Shown here one piece after another: positions 50,195 through 59,732 of a DNA stretch of 64,000 nucleotides (positions are counted from its first letter, which is position 1; every line of letters starts with the position of its first letter). The stretch spans positions 186,001 to 250,000 of the forward strand of contig CAWITB010000015.1 in NCBI GenBank assembly GCA_963838885.1. The letters are read 5' to 3'. A program made the position numbers and the translations under genes. The notes below the pieces were generated by a model. It worked only from the letters and a program-made list of their open reading frames with translations, searched no databases and was not told the origin of the DNA. Source of the DNA: JAICMB01 sp963838885. Its GTDB lineage: Bacteria; Acidobacteriota; Terriglobia; Bryobacterales; Bryobacteraceae.

Positions 50195-50868
50195 GACGCG
50201 CGTCCGATCACGTCCGCGAATCCCCGCTCGATCTCGTTCAACTGCGTTTCGACTGATGCGTCGAACGATCCGTGAGCTGTGTCGAATATCGCCGACCCGC
50301 GCGCGAGGGTCGTGTCCGGGAAGATCTCGATTTTGCGTGAGGAGCCGATCTGCTGCATAAAGCGCTCCATGGCGGCAGCGTCGTGGGCGTTGACGCGAAG
50401 ACGATGGACCTCGCGGCCGTCGAGCTTGTCGAGAGCGGAGCGCAGCAGCCCGCCGAGAGCGTCCGGGTCGGTCGCCAGCTCGCGATGCAGAACGCGCCGG
50501 GCGATCGCGATGGCGAGGTTCACCACCTCGGACTCCGCCTCGCGCCGCAGCCGGGGCTTGATGCCGGCGATTTCCTGGACGGTCCGCGCCAAGCCTTCGA
50601 GCGCCGCCTCAAGCTGTGCCGCGGCCTGCTGGCGTTCCGTCGCGGCGCCGACTTCAACCCCGCGCCGGAACGCGGCTTGGTCGCGTTCGGCGGCCTCTTT
50701 GTCCTGCTCGCGACTCCGCGCCTGGACATCCGGAATTATACCGGCGCCGCGTGCATTCGCCGCGGCGCCCGCGGCGGAATAGGCAGCCTGCGGTCCATTC
50801 TTCGAACCCGGTTCCCAGGGCACGGCCGAACTCGCGACCGTCCCGCCTTTATGCAGCTTTGAAGGCAT
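50191..50868 (-). CDS. fliH: Flagellar assembly protein FliH
   Basis: The 225-residue protein has a disordered Ala/Gly-rich N-terminus, a middle coiled coil rich in Ala-Ala-Glu-Arg-Gln, and a C-terminal FliH-type domain (LAIAIARRVLHRE... and ERGFADVIG). FliH is the negative regulator and stator-like partner of FliI. The gene lies between fliG (8-base gap) and the micro-ORF, with a 4-base overlap into the latter. Confidence 0.9.
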   Translation of the reverse strand: MPSKLHKGGTVASSAVPWEPGSKNGPQAAYSAAGAAANARGAGIIPDVQARSREQDKEAAERDQAAFRRGVEVGAATERQQAAAQLEAALEGLARTVQEIAGIKPRLRREAESEVVNLAIAIARRVLHRELATDPDALGGLLRSALDKLDGREVHRLRVNAHDAAAMERFMQQIGSSRKIEIFPDTTLARGSAIFDTAHGSFDASVETQLNEIERGFADVIGRAS

Positions 50869-50876
50869 AATCGCGC

Positions 50877-51905
50877 TTAGACGACGTACTGCTCGCCCAC
50901 TGTTCCTTTCAGGCTGATCACGCCTTCCACTTCCAGTTGGCGAACCACCGCGATGATCTGTTGCTGCGCCGCCTCGACCTCCTTGATCTTAATGGGGCCG
51001 AGCGCATCCATGTCCTCGCGCAGCATCTCCGCGCCGCGCTGCGACATTTGGTCGAGGAAGTGCGTCTTGAGTTGATCGCTGGTGCCTTTTAGCGCGATGG
51101 TCAGAATCTTGCGGTCGATCTTGGCGAGCACTTCTTTGACCGCCTCGGCGCCGAGCAGCAGCAGGTCCTCGAAAACGAACATTAGGTGCCGAATCGTCTC
51201 GACCAGCCCGGGGTGGCTCTGCTCCATGCTCTCGAGCACTTCCTTGCTTGTGCTGGAATCGAGGCGATTGAACATTTCGGATACCGCGCGTACGCCGCCA
51301 TACGACTCGCGGCTGAACTCCCCAAGCGCCTTCAACCGCTGGCCAATGATGGCCGCGATCTTGGAGATGATTTCGGGGGAGATCTGGTCGAGGTTGGCCA
51401 TGCGCAGGGCCACGTCGGAGCGCATCTCGGGGGGAAGGGAAATGAGCAGGCCGGCCGCTTGCGAGGGATTCAAATGCGACAACACCAGCGCGATGGTCTG
51501 AGGATGTTCGTTGTGGATGAACTTAGCCACCTGTTGAGGATCGGCCTTCTGCAGAGCGTCGAAGCTGGCCATTTCCGAGCCCAGGGTCTTGACCAGGCGG
51601 TCCATCATTTTTCTGGCCTGTTCCGGGCCAAAGGCGCTCATCAGAATTTTGCGCGCATAATCGATACCGCCCTTCAGCACGTAATCGTGCGCGACGGTCA
51701 TCTGGTAGAACTCCTCGAGCAGGGTTTCGGCCTGCTCGCTGGTGATGGAGCTGAGCCGCGCTACCTCGCGGCCGATGGACTGCACCTCGTCCTCGTCCAT
51801 CTGTTTGAGGATCTCGGCGCTGGTCTGCTCGCCGAGCGTGACCAGCAGGATCGCCGCCTTGCGAATACCCGGTATATGGACCGGCGCTTCTATGTTCTGA
51901 ATCAA
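50877..51905 (-). CDS. fliG: Flagellar motor switch protein FliG
   Basis: The 342-residue protein has the FliG domains in order: the N-terminal FliF-binding part, the middle EHPQ motif (NEHPQTIALVLSHLNPS), and the charged C-terminal torque helix with LTIALKGTSDQLK. It converts stator ion flow to rotation with FliM. It starts one base after the fliF stop. Confidence 0.95.
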   Translation of the reverse strand: MIQNIEAPVHIPGIRKAAILLVTLGEQTSAEILKQMDEDEVQSIGREVARLSSITSEQAETLLEEFYQMTVAHDYVLKGGIDYARKILMSAFGPEQARKMMDRLVKTLGSEMASFDALQKADPQQVAKFIHNEHPQTIALVLSHLNPSQAAGLLISLPPEMRSDVALRMANLDQISPEIISKIAAIIGQRLKALGEFSRESYGGVRAVSEMFNRLDSSTSKEVLESMEQSHPGLVETIRHLMFVFEDLLLLGAEAVKEVLAKIDRKILTIALKGTSDQLKTHFLDQMSQRGAEMLREDMDALGPIKIKEVEAAQQQIIAVVRQLEVEGVISLKGTVGEQYVV

Positions 51906-51906
51906 T

Positions 51907-53592
51907 TTACCGGTCCGCCTCGTTGATCCAGTTGCGGAGCACGCTTACCATGCTGGTGGCATCTTTCTTTGCCTCCTCGGCGATATGCTTGGCGAGTACT
52001 TCCGATTTCTTGGTGGTCGCCTGGGGCAGTTTGAGCGCGCGTATCGCTTCTATTTCCTGCCGCCGGCTGGATTCGATCTGTTCCGCCAGTTGCGCCCCCA
52101 TCTGGTCGCCGGCCTTCTGAACGCCCTCGACGCCCGCCCGCGGAGTACCCGCGCCGAGCTGGGGCGCCATCTCGGCCCTCCGTTTCTTACCTCGGCGGAA
52201 GAGCAAGAATGCCGCGGCCGCCACGGCCAGCATGATCACCGCGCCGGCCGCAGCTCCGATAAGGGCCAGGCGGTTGCCCATTAAGTTCTTGAGCCAGGGC
52301 GGCGTGTTGCCCGCGGGCGGCGGCGGAGCTTGCACCAGAGGCTCCGGAGATAAAGTGGCTTCGAACGGGAGCGTTTCAATGACTAATTGATCGCCGCGCT
52401 CGGGGGACAATCCCACGACTCCCGCCACCAGGTCTCGAATGGTTTTCATTTTTGCGGGCGAAGGCGGCTCCACGATGCGCTTCATTTTCGGCCCGCTGCC
52501 TTCCCACCGGACGGCGTGATCGACCAGGATCGAAACCGACATGCGCTTCAAGTTGCCCTGCGGAAGCTTCACATGGCGAACGGTGCGGCTCGACTGGTAG
52601 GAGATATTCTCGGTGCGGCGAGTGACGCCCCCCGTTCCGCTAACTGGCCGCGGCGCCGGTTTGGGAAGATTCGATTGCGTCCCCGGAACGCCGCTAGAAG
52701 CCGTGGATGCCGCGATATCTTCGGTTCGTTGCGACGTCACCATGACGGACTTCGATGGATCGAAAGTTTCGTCGCTCTGCTCGCCGCTGGTAAAATCGCA
52801 TTCCACCGAGACTCCCGCGCGGAACTTATCCGCGCCCAGCAGCGGCTCTAAGGTTGTGTCGATTTTGGTCAAAAGATCCCGCTCGATTTGCTGCCGGTAT
52901 TCGAGCGCGCCCTGGGAAGGCTCCACATCGTCGGGCGAGGCGGGGCGTCGCGGGCGGCTCAACAGACTGCCCCGCATGTCCACTACCGACACCGCATCGG
53001 CCTGCAGCCCCTCCACCGCACTGGCCGTTAGTTGACAGATGGCCGTGACGTTTTGCGGCGAGAGCGCCGCGCCCGGACGCAGCTTTACCAGGACGCTGGC
53101 CTTGGCCGGCTGCCGCGACTCGAGGAAAATCGATTCCTTGGGGAACGTAATGTGCACGCGCGCCTGTTCCACCTCCGCCAGAGCCATGACGGAGCGTTCC
53201 AGTTCGCCTTCGAGGGCACGATGATAGTTGACCTGCTCCGCGAAATCGCTGGCGCCGAAATTGGCCTTGTCGAACAGTTCATACCCGATGCGTCCGCTAC
53301 GGGGCACGCCCGCGGCGGCGAGCTGCAGCCGCAACTCGGCAACCTTGCTGGAGGGAACCAGCACGGACGACCCGCCGTCGGCGAGGCGAAACTCGGTCCC
53401 ACTCTCGCGGACCTTGGCTAATACGGCCGCCGCGTCCTCCTGCGCCAGAGCGGAGTAGAGCGGTTTGAAGTCTTTCTCGCGGTTCCAATGCTGCAGGCCA
53501 AACAGGCCCGCGATTACAAGGAGGGCTACGGCGCCGATGACGATCTTCTGCGTCAGGGTGAGCCGCGCCAGCAGTTGCTTGAGTTGGTCCAT
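51907..53592 (-). CDS. fliF: Flagellar M-ring protein FliF
   Basis: The 561-residue protein has an N-terminal membrane helix (about residues 18-38), the periplasmic YscJ/FliF-like domains, a second membrane helix near residues 440-465, and a cytoplasmic C-terminal FliG-binding helix (VSVLRNWINEADR). It forms the MS ring at the base of the flagellum. It is 20 bases downstream of fliE. Confidence 0.95.
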   Translation of the reverse strand: MDQLKQLLARLTLTQKIVIGAVALLVIAGLFGLQHWNREKDFKPLYSALAQEDAAAVLAKVRESGTEFRLADGGSSVLVPSSKVAELRLQLAAAGVPRSGRIGYELFDKANFGASDFAEQVNYHRALEGELERSVMALAEVEQARVHITFPKESIFLESRQPAKASVLVKLRPGAALSPQNVTAICQLTASAVEGLQADAVSVVDMRGSLLSRPRRPASPDDVEPSQGALEYRQQIERDLLTKIDTTLEPLLGADKFRAGVSVECDFTSGEQSDETFDPSKSVMVTSQRTEDIAASTASSGVPGTQSNLPKPAPRPVSGTGGVTRRTENISYQSSRTVRHVKLPQGNLKRMSVSILVDHAVRWEGSGPKMKRIVEPPSPAKMKTIRDLVAGVVGLSPERGDQLVIETLPFEATLSPEPLVQAPPPPAGNTPPWLKNLMGNRLALIGAAAGAVIMLAVAAAAFLLFRRGKKRRAEMAPQLGAGTPRAGVEGVQKAGDQMGAQLAEQIESSRRQEIEAIRALKLPQATTKKSEVLAKHIAEEAKKDATSMVSVLRNWINEADR

Positions 53593-53612
53593 CGTTCAGC
53601 GCCGCGTGCCGC

Positions 53613-53909
53613 TCACATCTGCATGCGCATGACTTCCTGATACGCCTGCACCACCTTGTTACGCACTTGAAGAAACAATTCGAACTGCAGTTCGTTGCGC
53701 TGCGTTTCGAGCACCATGTTGTGTACTTCCTCGTTTTCTCCAGAAAGAAAGCGGTCTACGCTTCCCTGCGCGCTCTTGGTGCTGCCATCCATGCGGCCCA
53801 CGGCGTTGGAAAGCAACGATGCGAAATCGCCCGCCGGGCTCGATGCTTTTGCGGGCGCGGCAACGGTGGCGACAGCCGGGGCGGTTATAGGAGTGATGGG
53901 CGCGGCCAT
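53613..53909 (-). CDS. fliE: Flagellar hook-basal body complex protein FliE
   Basis: The 98-residue protein has the usual short FliE length and its C-terminal signature (LQVRNKVVQAYQEVMRMQM). It links the MS ring to the rod. It lies between flgC and fliF in the basal-body operon. Confidence 0.93.
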   Translation of the reverse strand: MAAPITPITAPAVATVAAPAKASSPAGDFASLLSNAVGRMDGSTKSAQGSVDRFLSGENEEVHNMVLETQRNELQFELFLQVRNKVVQAYQEVMRMQM

Positions 53910-53927
53910 ACTTTATAAGGCGAACGG

Positions 53928-54365
53928 CTACTTCATCAGATCGATAGAACGGAGGATCATGTCTTTGACGGCCGCAATCGCCGCGATATTCCCTTCATAG
54001 CCGCGCGAAGCCCCCACAAGATCCACCATGTCTTCCGCCGGGTTGATATTTGGGAATGCCACGTACCCGTCTTTGTCGGCGTCGGGATGGCCGGGAACAT
54101 AGCGCCGCAGCGGATCGCTCTGGTCTTCGACGACATCGGAGACCTGCACGCCCACCGAGCCGGGATTCATCTCGGTTTGAAAAATGGAGGAAAAGTCGGA
54201 GCCTTGCGGCGCGCTCGAAAATACGGCGTCCTTGCGGCGGTAGGGTCCGCCCTCGGCGGTGCGCGTGGTCTCGGAGTTGGCGAGATTCTGGACCAGCAAT
54301 TCGGCGCGCGCGCGCTGCGCCGTCATTCCCGAGGCACTGACCGATAGCGCGGTAAACAGGCTCAT
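53928..54365 (-). CDS. flgC: Flagellar basal-body rod protein FlgC
   Basis: The 145-residue protein begins MSLFTALSVSASGMTAQRARAELLVQNLANSETT, a rod-protein start with the NLAN-x-x-T motif, and has the YVAFPNINPAEDMVDL segment typical of FlgC. It overlaps flgB by 4 bases (ATGA). Confidence 0.95.
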   Translation of the reverse strand: MSLFTALSVSASGMTAQRARAELLVQNLANSETTRTAEGGPYRRKDAVFSSAPQGSDFSSIFQTEMNPGSVGVQVSDVVEDQSDPLRRYVPGHPDADKDGYVAFPNINPAEDMVDLVGASRGYEGNIAAIAAVKDMILRSIDLMK

Positions 54366-54700
54366 CCGTTCTTGTCCTCCTCAATGGCATCGCGGAGCAA
54401 AGTGAGTTGAGAGCGCATCAGGTTGGTCGCAAGATTAAAGCGGATGGCGTTCTCGGATAACAAGCGCGCTTCGCGGTCCATGCTGACGTCGTTGCCGTCG
54501 TTCTTGACCGGCAGTCCCCCGACGCCATTCACGTTCGGGGCGCCGCCTTTAACCTGGCTCATAAATTCGAACTGAAAATCGATATCTTGCGTTTTATATC
54601 CGGGAGTATCGGCATTGGCGACATTCGATGCCACGATCTTTTGGCGAGCGGCCAAAAGATCCATGTAATGCTCGATTCGCGCGCCTATGGCGTCAACCAC
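54362..54700 (-). CDS. flgB: Flagellar basal-body rod protein FlgB
   Basis: The 112-residue protein has ASNVANADTPGYKTQDIDF, the rod-protein signature, and the C-terminal helix FNLATNLMRSQLTLLRDAI. It is the first gene of the operon. The 295-base region upstream is divergent toward the aminotransferase gene. Confidence 0.95.
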   Translation of the reverse strand: MVDAIGARIEHYMDLLAARQKIVASNVANADTPGYKTQDIDFQFEFMSQVKGGAPNVNGVGGLPVKNDGNDVSMDREARLLSENAIRFNLATNLMRSQLTLLRDAIEEDKNG

Positions 54701-54995
54701 GGAAGCGATAGAGCAGGTTCAAAACCAAAGCGCTCCGGCCGATAAGCATCAACAGGATGGGTGTTTCCAGAGCGTTAAGAATGTATCTCGAGGCGGCAGT
54801 ATTTTGGCGCTAAGTTTCAGATCGGGTTCCATATTGATACAGCTTCCGCAATGATACAGTTGAAACAGATGGCGCTCCCCTCGCAGGCTCGTCCCTCCTT
54901 ATTCGGCTCCGATTAGGACCCAGCCTCCATTCACTTTTCAAAAATCGCGGACGTTTTGCGCCCGCGGCCCCATGTTTGCTACAGGAGGTACCCCG
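54701..54995. promoter_or_regulatory. Divergent intergenic region upstream of flgB and the class III aminotransferase
   Basis: The region must carry the flgB promoter, but I found no clear sigma-54 or sigma-28 box on the flgB strand. On the other strand GCCGATAA occurs at 54738-54745 with TCAA 15 bases before it, a weak match that points away from the flagellar operon. An excellent GGAGGT lies at the right edge for the aminotransferase. No small ORF is supported. Confidence 0.35.
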
Positions 54996-56349
54996 ATGTT
55001 CACCACCGAATCGCTTCGCGCGGATCTGCCGCATCTGCTGACGACCCTGCCCGGCCCGCTCGCGCAAGCCATCATCGCCCGCGATGCCGCCGTCTTATCC
55101 CCGTCCTATACGCGGTGTTATCCGCTAGTGGTAGATCACGCCAGCGGCGCGATCGTGGAGGACGTCGATGGCAACCGCTTTCTGGATTTCAATGCCGGCA
55201 TCGCGGTGGCGTCGACGGGACATTGCCACCCGCGCGTCACGGCCGCTATCGAGCGCCAGGCAGGCCGCCTGATCCACATGTCGGGCACGGATTTTTATTA
55301 CGCCAACATGGTCGAGTTGGCTGAGAAGCTGGCCGCGCACGCTCCCGGCGGCCTCGAACGCCGCGTTTACTTCGGCAATTCCGGTACCGAGGCGATCGAG
55401 GCGGCTCTCAAGCTGGCGCGCCACGCGACCGGCCGCGACAAGGTGATTGCCTTCTATGGATGTTTTCACGGCCGTACAATGGGATCGCTATCTTTGACCG
55501 CCAGCAAATCCGTGCAGCGCGCCGGGTTTGGATCATTGTTGGCCGGCGTTTTCCATGCCCCTTATCCGTACCCTTACCGCGCCGAGCCCGGACAATCGCC
55601 GGAGGACTGCGCGCGCGCTTCGATCCGCTTTATCGAGGACACGCTTTTCCGTTGCATCGTCCCGCCTGAAGACGTGGCCGCAATCTTTGTCGAGCCGGTC
55701 CAGGGAGAGGGAGGTTACGTCGTTCCACCACGGCTTTTCTTCGATGAACTGCGGCGTATCGCGACGCGCCACGGGATTCTCCTGGTGGCGGATGAAATTC
55801 AGTCCGGTATGGGCCGCACGGGAAAGATGTGGGCCTGCGATCACTTCGGTTTTGTGCCGGACATCGTCGCCTCGGCCAAGGGCATTGCAAGCGGGATGCC
55901 GCTTGAGCGCGGTCGTCGCGCGCAGCGACCTGATGACGTGGCGGCCGGGCGCGCACGCCTCCACCTTCGGCGGTAACCCGGTATGCGTGGCTGCGGCTCT
56001 GGCGACCATCGAGCTGCTCGAAACGCAGCTCATCCGAAATGCGGCTGAAATCGGAAACTTCATGCAGGACCGCATGCGGGAGTGGCCGCGCCGCTTCCGG
56101 CATGTGGGCGATGTCCGTGGCCTGGGGTTGATGATCGGCATCGAAATAGTGCGCGACCGCCAGACGAAAGAGCGGGCGCCGGATCTACGCGACCGGGTGG
56201 TGATGCGGGCCTTCGAGCGTGGATTGCTGGTCCTTGGCGCGGGGCCGAATGTAATCCGGCTCGCGCCGCCGTTGGTCATCACGCGCGATCAGGCGTCCTT
56301 CGCGATGGACACGCTGGAGGACTGTTTCCGTGACCTCGCAACGCAGTAG
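54996..56349 (+). CDS. Class III PLP aminotransferase (acetylornithine/GABA type), one frame break
   Basis: The product is about 450 residues. It has the class III signatures NSGTEAIEAALKLARH, GCFHGRTMG and DEIQSGMGRTG, with the PLP lysine in ASAKGIASG. The frame changes near 55905, just after the Lys, and FGGNPVCVAAALATIE continues in the next frame. A strong GGAGGT sits seven bases before ATG 54996. The family includes acetylornithine, succinylornithine, GABA and ornithine aminotransferases; the sequence alone does not settle which. Confidence 0.82.
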
Positions 56350-56372
56350 ACTGCGGGGTCTTAAGCTATAAG

Positions 56373-56900
56373 TTGCGCATTTTAGACGTCGGCTGCGGTC
56401 TGAACAAATTTCCTGGCTCGATCGGAATCGATCGTAATCCGCGAGCGCGCGCCGACGTGCTATGCGACCTGGACCGCTTTCCTTATCCATTTACCGATAA
56501 CGCATTCGACGGCGTCCGGGCAGTCCATGTCATCGAGCACGTGGCGGACGTGATCCGCGCCATCGAAGAATTTCACCGCATTCTCCGCCCCGGCGGCCGC
56601 CTGCTGATCGTGACGCCCCATTACACCGATTTCAGCTCCTTCTGCGACCCCACGCACCGCTGGCACCTGAATAGCTTCTCGTTCCGCTACTTCGGCGAGG
56701 ACCACGGCGGCTTCGGCTATTACTCGGCCAGCCGATTTCGTGAGATTTCGGTGCGGCTGACGCTACTTGCTTTATGGCGGTGGATGGGTTTCGAACTTAT
56801 GGTCAATCGCTCGCGGCGGTTCCGGCGCTTTTGGGAGCATTATCTCTGTTACGTGGTCCGCGGCAAGGCGATGGCTTTCGAGTTGGAATGCGAGAAGTGA
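56373..56900 (+). CDS. Class I SAM-dependent methyltransferase
   Basis: The 175-residue protein has motif I ILDVGCGLNKFPGSIGID, and a motif IV-like LRPGGRLLIVTPHYTDF. It is a short Rossmann methyltransferase, without a separate substrate domain. The TTG start at 56373 is inferred because the first motif begins three codons later. It lies 23 bases after the aminotransferase. The substrate is unknown. Confidence 0.75.
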   Translation: MRILDVGCGLNKFPGSIGIDRNPRARADVLCDLDRFPYPFTDNAFDGVRAVHVIEHVADVIRAIEEFHRILRPGGRLLIVTPHYTDFSSFCDPTHRWHLNSFSFRYFGEDHGGFGYYSASRFREISVRLTLLALWRWMGFELMVNRSRRFRRFWEHYLCYVVRGKAMAFELECEK

Positions 56901-56903
56901 GCG

Positions 56904-57335
56904 ATGATGGCCGGCTTCCTTTACAATCTTGGCGATTCTTTGCGGCAGCGCGGGCGGCGGCGCCACATGAATCCCGAGCATGCGCTCGGACGCCGCGGCG
57001 AGGACATCGCGCATCGTTTTCTGCAGCGCGCCGGCATCGTCGTGGTCGCGCGCAACTATCGGCCCGGCTCGAGCGGGGGCGAGATCGATCTGGTGGGCTG
57101 GGACCGCGAGGCGCTGGTATTCATAGAAGTGAAATCCCGCCGCAGCGATGAATATGGAGCGCCGGATCGCGCCATCGGCGACGAGAAGCGCCGCCGCATC
57201 GTGCGCGTCGCGCGAGACTACGCCAGGCGCGCGGAAGCGCAGTGGGACAAGGTGCGCTTCGATGTCGTGAACGTAGTCTTCTCGAGCCCGCCGGCGGTGA
57301 CGCATATGCGTGATGTTTTCCGGCCGCCGCGCTAA
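56904..57335 (+). CDS. yraN: UPF0102/YraN family nuclease-fold protein
   Basis: The 143-residue protein has the family core ALGRRGEDIAHRFLQ, then GGEIDLVGWD and LVFIEVKSRRSDEYG, matching the PD-(D/E)XK-like motif of YraN. The first 21 residues before MNPEHALG are an extra N-terminal stretch or reflect a start at the internal ATG. The cellular role of the family remains unclear. Confidence 0.9.
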   Translation: MMAGFLYNLGDSLRQRGRRRHMNPEHALGRRGEDIAHRFLQRAGIVVVARNYRPGSSGGEIDLVGWDREALVFIEVKSRRSDEYGAPDRAIGDEKRRRIVRVARDYARRAEAQWDKVRFDVVNVVFSSPPAVTHMRDVFRPPR

Positions 57336-57430
57336 AGCTCGTCCCAGCTTCCCGGGTGGCCGTTCCCAGGGGCGCGGGCGCTATAATTGGCCCTTCGTGC
57401 TCCATCTACTCCACCCTTGGGGAACTTCAT

Positions 57431-58415
57431 TTGCCAGAGTTGCGAAAAGACCCGGTCACGGGCCGCTGGGTTATTATTTCGACGGAACGAGCCAAACGTC
57501 CGACGGACTTTATGCGCGAGCGGGTGCTGCCCAAAGGCGGCGGCGTGTGCCCCTTTTGCCCCGGAAATGAAGACCGTACGCCGCCCGAAATCCTGGCCTA
57601 CCGCAACGATGGACAGTGGCAACTGCGCGTCGTTCTCGAACAAGTTTCCGGCCCTGCGCGTCGAAGGCCAATTAAACCGTCAGGGCGACGGCATTTACGA
57701 CAAGATGAACGGGATCGGCGCCCACGAGGTGATCGTGGAGACGCCGGAGCACAAAATCTCGCTCGGCGAACTGCCGGAGAAACGGATCGAAGACCTGTTT
57801 TGGGCCTTTCGCGATCGGGTCGTCGACCTGAAGCGCGATCATCGCCTGCGCTATGTACTGCTGTTCAAGAATCACGGCGAGGCGGCCGGGGCCTCGCTCG
57901 AGCACACTCACTCGCAGTTGATCGCGCTGCCCGTCGTTCCCAAACGGGTGCAGGAAGAGATCGATGGAGGGCAGCGTTATTTCGGTTTCCGCGAACGCTG
58001 CGTGTTCTGCGACATTCTTCAGCAGGAGAGCGAGTCCGGTGCCCGCGTGGTGCTTGAAAATGACGAGATCCAGGCGATTTCGCCTTATGCGGCGCGATTT
58101 CCGTTCGAGACCTGGATTATCCCCAAGCGGCACAGCTCGCATTTCGAGACCTCCGACGGGCGGCTGCTGCAAAACCTCGCTTGGGCCATGCGGGCGACCA
58201 TCCGCAAGCTCGAGAAGACGCTCGAAAATCCCGCCTACAATCTGATTATTCATACCGGCCCGGTGCAGGAAGCGGCGCTGCCGCATTATCACTGGCACGT
58301 GGAGATCATTCCGCGCCTGGTAAAGGTCGCGGGATTCGAATGGGGCGCCGGCTTTTATATCAATCCCACGCCCCCGGAGGAGTCGGCCCAGTTCTTGCGG
58401 AACGCTGGTATTTGA
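57431..58415 (+). CDS. galT: Galactose-1-phosphate uridylyltransferase-like protein, one frame break
   Basis: The product begins ELRKDPVTGRWVIIS, then has the zinc motif CPFCPGNE. The frame changes near 57635 (continues NKFPALRVEGQ...). The HIT-type active-site strand reads EHTHSQLIA, with HxH in place of the HPH of classical GalT. This occurs in a GalT subfamily, and the C-terminal half has HYHWHVEI. Reaction: UDP-glucose plus galactose-1-phosphate give UDP-galactose. The start is TTG at 57431, since the conserved Pro-Glu-Leu follows at once. Confidence 0.78.
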
Positions 58416-58735
58416 GGAGCGGGCGCCGTAATCAGTCCAGCGCGGCCAGCCACGTTGTGCATCGCGGCGTGGTGGATGTCAAATACCGATGCCATTGTTT
58501 GGCACACGCCCGCAGACACAAAACTGATTTCGCCGCGAATTTTTCTGAATTGCGGCCGCATCGCGACGGCTAAAGACGTTGGCATATTCACTCACCATCC
58601 GCCACGATGTTCGAACTTTGGGCTAACCGTGCAACGTCGCAAGCAGAAGGACAATCGTCGCCGCCGCGGCGATTGATAGACGGAGCCTGGCGCTGCGCAC
58701 TCGCCATCGAAGCCGTTGTGGCTCAGGGGATGTCG
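58416..58735. other. 320-base gap with no supported gene
   Basis: The region lies between the convergent galT and DUF1801 genes. A minus-strand open frame covers 58355-58591, but it overlaps the galT end, has no recognisable domain and no good ribosome site, so I do not call it. No tRNA, repeat or hairpin terminator was evident. Confidence 0.5.
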
Positions 58736-59133
58736 CTATGGCGTCTTGCGGCTACGGTGTTTCTCCTTCGCTTCCTGTCTGTTAACTACCTTGGCGATCC
58801 GAGCTGTCACCAGCTTCCGTACGAGGGCAGCCGGTATGGGATTGGCGGCTTGAAAACGAAGCGTGCCCCTGCCGCTGGCGTCGTCCTTGAACTCGTCCTT
58901 GAGGCTTCCGGATACGCCGTAGATGGCGCAGTGATTCGCGCCTGCGCCAAACCAGAAAACCTTTCCGTCGAGACAGAAGGCGGGGAGCTGGTAGCTGATG
59001 CACTCTTCCGCTTTTGGAGCCGCGGCCTGGATGATCTGCCGCAGTCTTTCGAGCGCGGGCCGCTTATCGTCGCTCAAGGCGGCGAGGTACTCGTCAATGG
59101 TCTTCGGCTTCCCCTTAGTCGTGACTGCTGCAT
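58736..59133 (-). CDS. DUF1801 (YdhG-like) protein, start region frame-broken
   Basis: The 113 readable residues from TTG 59077 have AAPKAEECISYQLPAF and the strand YGVSGSL of the DUF1801 fold, a small domain whose role is unclear. In the same frame, more codons upstream add KPKTIDEYLAAL, the usual N-terminus, but no start is found there. An ATG at 59133 in another frame would connect through a one-base break in the GGGG run near 59118. I therefore span from 59133. Confidence 0.65.
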
Positions 59134-59346
59134 CTCCCTCACAAGATCTTCGAGCCGGTCGTAGCTGATGACCATTCCCGACGCGATGATCATGTCACGC
59201 ACCTCCAGCGACGGGTACCGTCACTGCCGCGGTGAATCGAGTGTTGCCGTCCTCCTCGCTTAGTCCGCCGTGACCACTGAGACGCTGTCCGGAAACTGCT
59301 CGAAAATCTTCGTGAACACGAGGAGGCTTACGGGACCGAGCTGCAT
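59130..59346 (-). pseudogene. C-terminal fragment of an SRPBCC/AHSA1-family protein
   Basis: Pieces in three frames line up with the end of AHSA1-type (activator of Hsp90 ATPase homologue-like) proteins: LVFTKIFEQFPDSVSVVTA, then LSEEDGNTRFTAAVTV, then SLEVRDMIIASGM and SYDRLEDLV. The N-terminal half of the family is missing, and at least two frame changes occur. It lies between the VOC gene and the DUF1801 gene; such small trios are common. The match is from memory of family patterns, not a search. Confidence 0.55.
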
Positions 59347-59696
59347 TACGCTCGCTCCTGATAAAGGCCGATGACGTTGCCCGCCGGGTCGCGGAAGCGC
59401 GCGGTGATCTCGGGGGCGTCCGCGCCGATCGATTGCACGATCTCACCGCCTTCGGCGACAACGGCGTCAACGGCCGCGGCAACGCTATCGACCATCACAT
59501 AAAAGAGCAGGCCGGGCTGCGAGGCGGGCGGACGTCCGAGTTTCCATGTGCCGCTCACTTGGCCCGGCGTGTCGTCAAAGGCGGTGCTGCCGTCTCCGCG
59601 CTGCCGGATGCGCCAGCCGAAAACACGCTGGTAAAAATCGGCCGAGCGCGTGATATCGGTGGCGGGAATTTCGACGTAGCAGATCTTGCCGTTCAC
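59346..59696 (-). CDS. VOC-family (glyoxalase-like) protein
   Basis: The 116-residue single-domain protein has ICYVEIPATDITRSADFYQRVFGWRI at the start and ends ITARFRDPAGNVIGLYQE, with one beta-alpha-beta-beta-beta repeat pair. A Glu sits in the place of the usual second metal ligand. VOC proteins bind metals and act on varied small substrates; the substrate is unknown. Confidence 0.88.
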   Translation of the reverse strand: MNGKICYVEIPATDITRSADFYQRVFGWRIRQRGDGSTAFDDTPGQVSGTWKLGRPPASQPGLLFYVMVDSVAAAVDAVVAEGGEIVQSIGADAPEITARFRDPAGNVIGLYQERA

Positions 59697-59732
59697 GGAC
59701 TGCTATTTTAGCGCGCAATTATAATCAAGATA

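Noticed and set aside
54738..54745. A GCCGATAA box between flgB and the aminotransferase gene
   Set aside because: It lies on the strand away from the flagellar operon and the -35 is a poor match, so it is not a useful flagellar promoter call.
58355..58591. A minus-strand open frame of 78 codons between galT and the DUF1801 gene
   Set aside because: It overlaps the 3' end of galT, has no recognisable domain or ribosome-binding site, and its composition is not distinct from the surroundings.
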